The position numbers and the translations under genes were made by a program. 64,000 bases of DNA, taken from positions 124,001 to 188,000 of the forward strand of contig JAJDYW010000040.1 of NCBI GenBank assembly GCA_022824925.1, written 5' to 3'. Below are positions 58,716 to 64,000 of this stretch, in pieces. The stretch's first letter is position 1. Each line of letters opens with the position of its first letter. This DNA comes from Dehalococcoidia bacterium (GTDB lineage Bacteria; Chloroflexota; Dehalococcoidia; Tepidiformales; Tepidiformaceae). Below the pieces are notes generated by a model. It was not told where the DNA came from and searched no databases. It saw only the letters and a program-made list of their open reading frames with translations.

Positions 58716-59519
58716 CTAGCTGGTGGTGAAGGCGCTGATGCGGGGATCGCGCCGCACGTCGTCGACGAAGGCGCGCAGGAGGGCGTTCGTCATGGCCGGG
58801 TTCTCAAGCTGAAGGAAGTGTCCCCCACCGGTCACGGGTTCCTGGCGCAGGAAGAACGTGATCTGCCGGAGCCGCTCGGGGTCGCCGAGGGGCTGGTTCC
58901 CCCAGAGCGCCATGAAGGGCTTCTTGTCGGCGGCCTGGAGGAGGGCGCCGAGGTTCTGGGAGAAGTAGCCGTTGTCGGTGAGCTGGCCGGCGGCGACCTG
59001 CGGCTCGCAAGCGAGCATGCGCTCCTCGACGTGCTCTCGGATGTCGGGGGCGGCGGAGTCGCCGAAGAAGCGCTCGAAGAAGACGCCGGCGGGTTCCATC
59101 GAGCCGGAGTCGCGGATCTGGGCGGCGAGGCCGCCCATCGCGCCGCGGGCGGCGGAGTCGAGGGGCGGGTCGACGATGACGGTGCCGATGACTCGCTCCT
59201 CGTGGCGGGTATTGGCAAGGAGGGCCGCGAGCCCGCCGATGTCGTGCCCGGCCACGACGGCGGCGCCCATGCCGCGGTCGTCGATGACGGCGGCGATGTC
59301 GTCGGCGGCCTGGGTGAGGTCGTACGGGGGCGTGAGGGAGGACTCGCCGCAGCCGCGCAGATCGAGCGCGAGGCAGTGGAAGTCCTTCGAGAGATCCGCG
59401 AACTGGGGCTCCCAGAAGGAGCGGTCGCCGGCCCAGCCGTGGACGAAGATGAAGGGCGGAGCGCCCTGCCCCGCCTCGTCGTACCCGAGGGAGGCGCCGC
59501 CGATCTCGAGGGCGGGCAT
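58716..59519 (-). CDS. Alpha/beta hydrolase with aspartate nucleophile elbow (epoxide hydrolase/dehalogenase-like)
   Basis: A 267-residue soluble alpha/beta hydrolase. Oxyanion region IFVHGWAGDRSFWEPQ, nucleophile elbow VVAGHDIGGLA (G-H-D-x-G-G, Asp near residue 96), and the His in GGGHFLQLENP. An Asp nucleophile is the mark of epoxide hydrolases, haloalkane and fluoroacetate dehalogenases; which one cannot be read here. Start ATG shares one base with the upstream hydrolase stop (TGATG), so it is the last gene of the korAB operon. Confidence 0.88.
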   Translation of the reverse strand: MPALEIGGASLGYDEAGQGAPPFIFVHGWAGDRSFWEPQFADLSKDFHCLALDLRGCGESSLTPPYDLTQAADDIAAVIDDRGMGAAVVAGHDIGGLAALLANTRHEERVIGTVIVDPPLDSAARGAMGGLAAQIRDSGSMEPAGVFFERFFGDSAAPDIREHVEERMLACEPQVAAGQLTDNGYFSQNLGALLQAADKKPFMALWGNQPLGDPERLRQITFFLRQEPVTGGGHFLQLENPAMTNALLRAFVDDVRRDPRISAFTTS

Positions 59520-60727
59520 CAGGCCCGGCCACTCCGTCGCCGTCTGCCGCGGACGCGGCGGCGCGCGGCGCGCACGGGGCGAGCGGCTTGCTCGCGGACG
59601 CGGCGGCGGGCGCCTCCCCCGCGCGAAGACGAGGAGAAGAGGGCTCCGAGCGCGAGCAGGACCGCGCCCGCGACGGCGGCGCCGGCGATCAGCGGGAGCC
59701 AGGGGAAACGCCGATCGCGGTCGCGCCACTCGCGGCGCCTGTCCTCGATGTCCTCCGGGATGGGGAAGGAGGCGGGTTCGGGCTCGGGCTCGACGTCGGG
59801 TTCGGGGAAGCGACCGGCCTCGACGTCGTCCAGGAAGGCGGTGACGGCGGCCGTGAAGTCGTCTGGGTTGTCGCCGGGGACGCTGTGGCCGGCGGCGGGG
59901 ACGACGACGAGGCGTCCGGCGCCCATCTCGGCGACGACCCGCTCGGCGACCTCCTGGCTGAGGATGTCGCTCTGCTCGCCGCGCAGGAGGAGGACGGGCG
60001 GGGCGAGCTCGCGGAAGCGCTGCCAGAGCTCGTCGCTGCCGACCTCGCTGCCGACGCGGACGGCGCCCTCGCCCTCGCGGAAGCGCTTGTCGAACTTCCA
60101 GGTCCACTTGCCGTTCTCGAGGGGCTTGAGGCGGTGGCGCATGCGCTCGCGGATGTTCTCCTCGGTGCGGCGGGTGTTGAAGCGCATGGCGTTCGCGACG
60201 AACTCATCGAAGTCGAGCTCGTCGGGGCCGCGAGTGAAGCGCATGATGTTGTCGACGCCCTCGCGGGCGGCCTCGGGGCCGACATCGACGAGGATGAGGG
60301 CGCTTACGCGCTCGGGGTGCCGGTAGGTGTACTCGACGGCGTTGAGGCCGCCCATGCTGTGGCCCATGAGGATGAAGCGCTCGAGGCCGAGGGCAACGCG
60401 GACGGCTTCGACATCGGCCACGAAGCTCTCGCGGGTGTAGTCGCCGTCGGGGGCCCACTGGCTGTCGCCGTGGCCGCGCTGGTCGAGGTTGAGGAGGCGG
60501 AAGCGGTCGGCGGCGCGCTGCCCGAACTCGTCGAACATGTGGCCGGAGACGCCGAAGCCGTGCAGGGCGAGGATGACGGGGGCGTCATCGGGCCCCCACT
60601 CCTGGTAGGCCAGCTGCAGATCGGCGCCGGCGGTGGTGGTGCGTTCGCGGTAGGTCGCAGTCAGGGGTCGGCCCTCCGCAACGGACTCGCGGCGCGGACA
60701 ACCGCCGCGGGCTCTCGATAATAGCAC
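59519..60727 (-). CDS. Alpha/beta hydrolase with C-terminal membrane anchor and Arg-rich tail
   Basis: A 402-residue (or shorter) protein. Residues about 30-300 are a serine alpha/beta hydrolase: ALHGFGVSGHMFDEFGQRAA, RGHGDSQWAPDGDY, nucleophile elbow ILMGHSMGGLNAVEY, His in PAAGHSVPGDNP. Then a proline/glutamate linker, one transmembrane helix (about 341-362, LPLIAGAAVAGAVLLALGAL) and a highly basic tail. The anchor is unusual for the family. The GTG at 60727 lacks a ribosome-binding site; an extended -10 TGCTATTAT lies just inside it, and GGAGGG precedes a CTG at 60664, so the true N-terminus may be 21 residues shorter. Confidence 0.85.
   Translation of the reverse strand: MLLSRARGGCPRRESVAEGRPLTATYRERTTTAGADLQLAYQEWGPDDAPVILALHGFGVSGHMFDEFGQRAADRFRLLNLDQRGHGDSQWAPDGDYTRESFVADVEAVRVALGLERFILMGHSMGGLNAVEYTYRHPERVSALILVDVGPEAAREGVDNIMRFTRGPDELDFDEFVANAMRFNTRRTEENIRERMRHRLKPLENGKWTWKFDKRFREGEGAVRVGSEVGSDELWQRFRELAPPVLLLRGEQSDILSQEVAERVVAEMGAGRLVVVPAAGHSVPGDNPDDFTAAVTAFLDDVEAGRFPEPDVEPEPEPASFPIPEDIEDRRREWRDRDRRFPWLPLIAGAAVAGAVLLALGALFSSSSRGGGARRRVREQAARPVRAARRRVRGRRRRSGRA
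60718..60726 (-). promoter_or_regulatory. Internal extended -10 at the start of the anchored hydrolase gene
   Basis: TGCTATTAT on the minus strand, a strong TGn plus TATTAT match inside the first codons of the longest reading. It would give a transcript starting near 60711 and support a downstream start codon. Confidence 0.4.
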
Positions 60728-60755
60728 CGGGGGCGGTGTGCGCCGGGGCAGGGAC

Positions 60756-61295
60756 TCAGGCGCCGAGCTCGATGTAGCGCTCGACGACCCAGCGGAGCGC
60801 GTCGGAGGCGGTGACGACGCGGTAGCCCCCGGCGGTGTTCATGGGCACATGGCGGAAGCCCCCGTCGGCCATCTTGTGGAGGGCCACGGCGACGGTTTCG
60901 TTTTCGCGCACCAGCACCGGGTCGGTGGTCATGTATTCGGCCACGGGGGCATCGAGGGCGCCGGGGCGGCCGGCGACCTTCTTGAGGACGTCACGCTCGG
61001 TGAAGATGCCCGAGAGGGAGCCGCCCTCCACGACAAGCACGGCGCCGCCCTTGTTCTCGACGAGGAGGTTGACGGCCTCGCGGACGGTGGCGGTGGGAGC
61101 GACGGCAGGGGGGCGCTGCAGGCGCAGGGAGGTGAGGGGCTCGCTGAAGGCGCTCTCGCTGATGGCCTGGTCGGTCTCGGGGATGTCGACGCTGAGCAGC
61201 GGTTGCCCGCAGTTCTCGCAGCGATCAACGCCCGCGATGTTGGCCGCCCCGCAGTCGGGGCAGGTGACCAGCTCGGCGCCGGTGTGACTGGTCAT
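60756..61295 (-). CDS. Zinc-ribbon protein with a CBS-domain pair
   Basis: A 179-residue soluble protein. N-terminal zinc ribbon CPDCGAANIAGVDRCENCG (four Cys, residues about 12-31), a linker, then two CBS repeats (about 50-110 and 112-178) with GIFTERDVLKKVAGRPGA and RHVPMNTAGGYRVVTASDAL. CBS pairs bind adenine nucleotides (AMP, ATP, SAM) and act as energy sensors. Placed between korB and two hydrolases (gaps 34 and 28 bp), it may regulate that operon's enzymes; that is inference. Confidence 0.88.
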   Translation of the reverse strand: MTSHTGAELVTCPDCGAANIAGVDRCENCGQPLLSVDIPETDQAISESAFSEPLTSLRLQRPPAVAPTATVREAVNLLVENKGGAVLVVEGGSLSGIFTERDVLKKVAGRPGALDAPVAEYMTTDPVLVRENETVAVALHKMADGGFRHVPMNTAGGYRVVTASDALRWVVERYIELGA

Positions 61296-61329
61296 GGGGC
61301 CTCCCGTGCGTCGGGGCGGCGGGGCCGCC

Positions 61330-62364
61330 CTAGAGCACGCTCCAGGTTTCGGGGCCGGCGATGAGCGCTTCGAGATCGGGCTCCGCCCGGTCCTTCGCGA
61401 CCTCGACCTGCTCGGCCACGAGACCGTCGTAGGTTTCGCGTTCGACCTGCCGGAAGATGCCGAGGGGCACGGGGAACTCGGGGTAGTCCATGCCACTGAG
61501 GATCATCGGCAGGGCGATGTCGGTGCGGCCGGTGTCGTGCACCAGCAGATCGTCATCGCTGAGGGGGTTCTCGACGACCTCCGGCTGGAAGCCGTTGAGG
61601 CGGACGCCGTGCTCGAGGTGCTTGCCGAAGCGCAGCGGCTTGCCGTTCTCCAGGTAGACCATGCGGTCCTGGCGAACGTCCTTGTCGGCGAAGGAGGCGA
61701 AGGCGCCGTCGTTGTAGATGTTGCAGTTCTGGAAGACCTCGACGAAGGCGGCGCCCCGGTGCTGGGCCGCGAGCCCGAGGGTCTCCTCGAGGTGCCTGGT
61801 GTCGCGATCGACGGAGCGGGCGACGAAGGTGGCGCCCGAGGCGAGGGCCAGCTTGATCGGGTCGATGGGCACCTCGGTCGTACCCAGGGGGGCCGACTTC
61901 GTGACCTTGCCGATGGGCGAGGTGGGGGAGTACTGGCCCTTGGTGAGGCCGTAGATGCGGTTGTTGAAGAGCACCACGGTCACATCGACGTTGCGGCGGA
62001 GCAGGTGCATGAGGTGGTTCCCGCCGATGCTGAGGCCGTCGCCATCGCCGGTGACGACGAAGACGGTAAGCTCGGGGCGGGCGGTCTTGAGGCCGGTCGC
62101 GATGGCGGGGGCGCGGCCGTGGATGGTGTGGAAGCCGTAGGTGTTGACGTAGTAGGGGAAGCGGCTGGAGCAGCCGATCCCGCTGACGAAGACGATGTTC
62201 TCGCGGGGGATACGGAGGCCGGGAAGGGTCTTCTGCATCTGGGCGAGGATCGAGTAGTCCCCACAGCCCGGGCACCAGCGCACTTCCTGGTCGGAAACGA
62301 AGTCCTTCCGCGTGAGGAGAGGGATCTCCTCCTCGATGGCCCCGTTGGAACCTGCTGCCGTCAC
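61330..62364 (-). CDS. 2-oxoacid:ferredoxin oxidoreductase, beta subunit (KorB type)
   Basis: A 344-residue thiamine-pyrophosphate subunit of 2-oxoglutarate (or other 2-oxoacid):ferredoxin oxidoreductase. Fe-S cysteines in RWCPGCGDYSIL (about residues 29-41) and GIGCSSRFP, TPP motif GDGDGLSIGGNHLMH with NNRIYGLTKGQ. Length is above the pyruvate beta subunit average and fits KorB. GTG start with GGGAGG, 29 bases after the alpha subunit stop. Works with the gene upstream to make acyl-CoA, CO2 and reduced ferredoxin. Confidence 0.94.
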   Translation of the reverse strand: MTAAGSNGAIEEEIPLLTRKDFVSDQEVRWCPGCGDYSILAQMQKTLPGLRIPRENIVFVSGIGCSSRFPYYVNTYGFHTIHGRAPAIATGLKTARPELTVFVVTGDGDGLSIGGNHLMHLLRRNVDVTVVLFNNRIYGLTKGQYSPTSPIGKVTKSAPLGTTEVPIDPIKLALASGATFVARSVDRDTRHLEETLGLAAQHRGAAFVEVFQNCNIYNDGAFASFADKDVRQDRMVYLENGKPLRFGKHLEHGVRLNGFQPEVVENPLSDDDLLVHDTGRTDIALPMILSGMDYPEFPVPLGIFRQVERETYDGLVAEQVEVAKDRAEPDLEALIAGPETWSVL

Positions 62365-62393
62365 TGCAAAGCCTCCCGCGGCGAGGATCGCCG

Positions 62394-64000
62394 CTAGAAC
62401 TCGAACTCGAAGGGGCCGGACACGCCCAGGACCTCGTCGATCTTCCCGCAGATCTCCGTGATCTTGAAGGGCTGGCCCGCGATCTTGTTGAAGGGAATCG
62501 CATCGACGAGGTACTGCGAGCGGACGAGCACCGAGAGCTGTCCGTTGTTGAGCTCGGGAACGAGCACCCTGTCGTAGCGCGAGAGCACCTCCCCGAGGTT
62601 GGCGGGGAAGGGGTTGAGGTGGCGGAGGTGGGCGGAGGCGACGGACTTGCCCTCGGAACGCGCCCGCTCGCCCGCGCTGGTGATGGCCCCGTAGGTGCCG
62701 CCCCAGCCGAGCAGGAGCAGGTCGCCCTCCTGCGGTCCCGTCACCTCGAGGTCGGGCACCTCGTCGACGACGCGCGCAACGCGCTCGGCGCGGGTGAGCG
62801 TCATCTGGTGGTGGTTGCCCGGCTCATAGTTGATGTCGCCCGTCTCGTAGGACTTCTCGAGGCCGCCCACGCGGTGCTCGAAGCCGGCCTGGCCGGGTAC
62901 CGCCCAGGCGCGCGCCAGCGTCTCGGGATCGCGCTCGTAAGCGTGCGAGACGCGGGCGGGATCGGCGTAGCGATACGTGATCGGCTCGATCTCCTCGAGG
63001 CGGGGGATGGGCCACGGCTGGGAGCCGTTCGCGAGGTAGCCATCGCTGAGCATGATCACGGGGACCATGTACTTGAGGGCGATGCGGAAGGCCTCGATGG
63101 CCATCCAGAAGCAGTCCCCCGGGGTGGACGGCGCGATGAGAACGACGGGAGAGTCGCCGTTCCGGCCGTACATCGCCTGGAGGAGGTCGGCCTGCTCGGT
63201 CTTGGTGGGCATGCCCGTGCTGGGGCCGGCGCGCTGGACATCGAGGATGACGAGCGGGAGCTCGGCCATGACGGCGAGGTTGAGACCCTCGCTCTTGAGG
63301 GCGAGGCCGGGGCCGCTGGTGCCGGTGAGCGCCATCTGCCCCGCGTAGGAGGCGCCGATGGCCGCGCAGACGGCGCTGATCTCGTCCTCCGCCTGCATCG
63401 TCTTCACGCCGAAGCGCTTGTAGCTGGCGAGCTCGTGGAGCACGTCGGAGGCAGGGGTGATGGGGTAGCTCGCGTAAAAGAGCGGCAGTCCGGCCAGGTG
63501 CGAGGCGGTGACGAACCCGAGGGCCGTGGCCTCGTTCCCGCTGATGTGCCGGTAGATGCCCGGCGCGACATCGGCGGGGGGCACCTCGTAGCGCTCGTGC
63601 ACGAGCTCGCTGGTCTCGCCGAAGGCGTTGCCGGCACGGAGGGCGCGGAGGTTCGCCTCGAGCACCACGGGGTTGCGCTGGAACTTGTCCGAGGCCCAGC
63701 GCTCGACCGTGTCCATGGGCCGGCTGAAGAGCCAGAGGACGAGGCCGAGGGCGTAGAAGTTCCGCGAGCGGAAGCGCTCCTTGGCGCCCAGCTCGAGGCT
63801 GTCGAGGGCGGCCGCGTTGTGCTTCGTGATGTCGATGCGCAGGAGGCGGTAGGGCGAGAGCGAGCCGTCCTCGAGGGGGTTGCTCTCGTAGCCGGCCTTG
63901 CGCAGGTTGTTGGGGTTGAACTCGCCCTCGTCGACGATGAGGAGGCCGCCGGGGACGAGGTCGCCGAGGTTGGTCTTGAGGGCGGCGGGGTTCATGGCAA
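62394..64000 (-). CDS. 2-oxoacid:ferredoxin oxidoreductase, fused gamma-alpha subunit (KorA type; N-terminus outside window)
   Basis: The open frame continues to the window edge, so about 80-100 N-terminal residues are missing. The visible 535 residues show the end of the gamma (POR) domain (AALKTNLGDLVPGGLLIVDE), then the alpha domain with YASYPITPASDVLHELA, KTMQAEDEISAVCAAIGASY, GTSGPGLALKSEGLNLA and VQRAGPSTGMPTKTEQADLL. The gamma-alpha fusion is the KorA architecture of Chloroflexota, Actinobacteria and Archaea. First visible gene of korA-korB-CBS-hydrolase-hydrolase. Confidence 0.93.
   Translation of the reverse strand, partial: AMNPAALKTNLGDLVPGGLLIVDEGEFNPNNLRKAGYESNPLEDGSLSPYRLLRIDITKHNAAALDSLELGAKERFRSRNFYALGLVLWLFSRPMDTVERWASDKFQRNPVVLEANLRALRAGNAFGETSELVHERYEVPPADVAPGIYRHISGNEATALGFVTASHLAGLPLFYASYPITPASDVLHELASYKRFGVKTMQAEDEISAVCAAIGASYAGQMALTGTSGPGLALKSEGLNLAVMAELPLVILDVQRAGPSTGMPTKTEQADLLQAMYGRNGDSPVVLIAPSTPGDCFWMAIEAFRIALKYMVPVIMLSDGYLANGSQPWPIPRLEEIEPITYRYADPARVSHAYERDPETLARAWAVPGQAGFEHRVGGLEKSYETGDINYEPGNHHQMTLTRAERVARVVDEVPDLEVTGPQEGDLLLLGWGGTYGAITSAGERARSEGKSVASAHLRHLNPFPANLGEVLSRYDRVLVPELNNGQLSVLVRSQYLVDAIPFNKIAGQPFKITEICGKIDEVLGVSGPFEFEF

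Overview
The window is a 64 kb stretch of a GC-rich (by eye about two-thirds GC), very densely coded bacterial chromosome. Gene content points to an aerobic or facultative heterotroph of the Chloroflexota, most likely the Dehalococcoidia/SAR202 side: many acyl-CoA dehydrogenase, CaiB/BaiF CoA-transferase, enoyl-CoA hydratase and thiolase genes, a KorA-type 2-oxoacid:ferredoxin oxidoreductase with a fused gamma domain, and SCO1664-, DUF402- and DR2241-type proteins. This assignment is an inference from gene content; a GC-rich actinobacterial relative cannot be excluded without a 16S or marker-gene search. No prophage, insertion sequence, CRISPR array or replication origin was seen.

Layout. 0-4 kb: a truncated queuosine-precursor transporter, a DUF402 protein, and a catabolic operon on the minus strand (enoyl-CoA hydratase, peroxiredoxin, acyl-CoA dehydrogenase). 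The peroxiredoxin has an in-frame TGA exactly at its peroxidatic cysteine and is probably a selenoprotein. 3.7-5.4 kb: a lower-GC HEPN gene and a VapBC toxin-antitoxin pair. 5.4-13.2 kb: uvrC, hydantoinase A/B, a small membrane protein, and M28-peptidase and LysM lipoproteins. 13.2-15.7 kb: two overlapping CoA-transferase genes. 15.8-17.1 kb: a G-run tract, a lower-GC HNH-like gene and a tail-anchored small protein. 17.2-19.4 kb: a Cys-peroxiredoxin facing an alcohol dehydrogenase, with an unusual array of hairpins between them. 19.2-26 kb: lepA, mdh, a second VapBC pair, argH, mazG and a thioredoxin-like protein. 26-31 kb: a surface protein with InlB-like repeats, tRNA-Lys, tRNA-Leu, oppDF ATPases, and a repetitive coiled-coil membrane protein between two look-alike terminators. 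31-42 kb: ilvC, a double SnoaL-like protein, pepN, a DUF4143 ATPase, glyS, pncC, phzF-like, SCO1664-like, glyoxalase and metallo-hydrolase genes. 42-49.8 kb: DR2241-hemL-hemC, thiolase, SDR, DUF3574 lipoprotein and priA. 49.8-55 kb: fabD-fabF-fabF and divergent cysteine desulfurase and erpA genes. 55-64 kb: a frameshifted AAA ATPase, another enoyl-CoA hydratase, a VanY-like lipoprotein, and an operon of korA, korB, a zinc-ribbon/CBS protein and two alpha/beta hydrolases.

Two window-wide patterns stand out. First, many start codons lie 5-8 bases after a TANNNT hexamer, usually as GCTANNNT, with no ribosome-binding site between. This is the signature of leaderless transcripts and was used to choose several starts; in one 22-bp divergent spacer the two -10 elements share their central TA. 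Second, most genes are in tight operons with 4-bp GTGA/ATGA overlaps. Functionally the window mixes housekeeping (DNA repair, replication restart, translation, haem, Fe-S, fatty acid, branched-chain amino acid and arginine synthesis) with CoA-thioester catabolism and a few accessory genes of different base composition.
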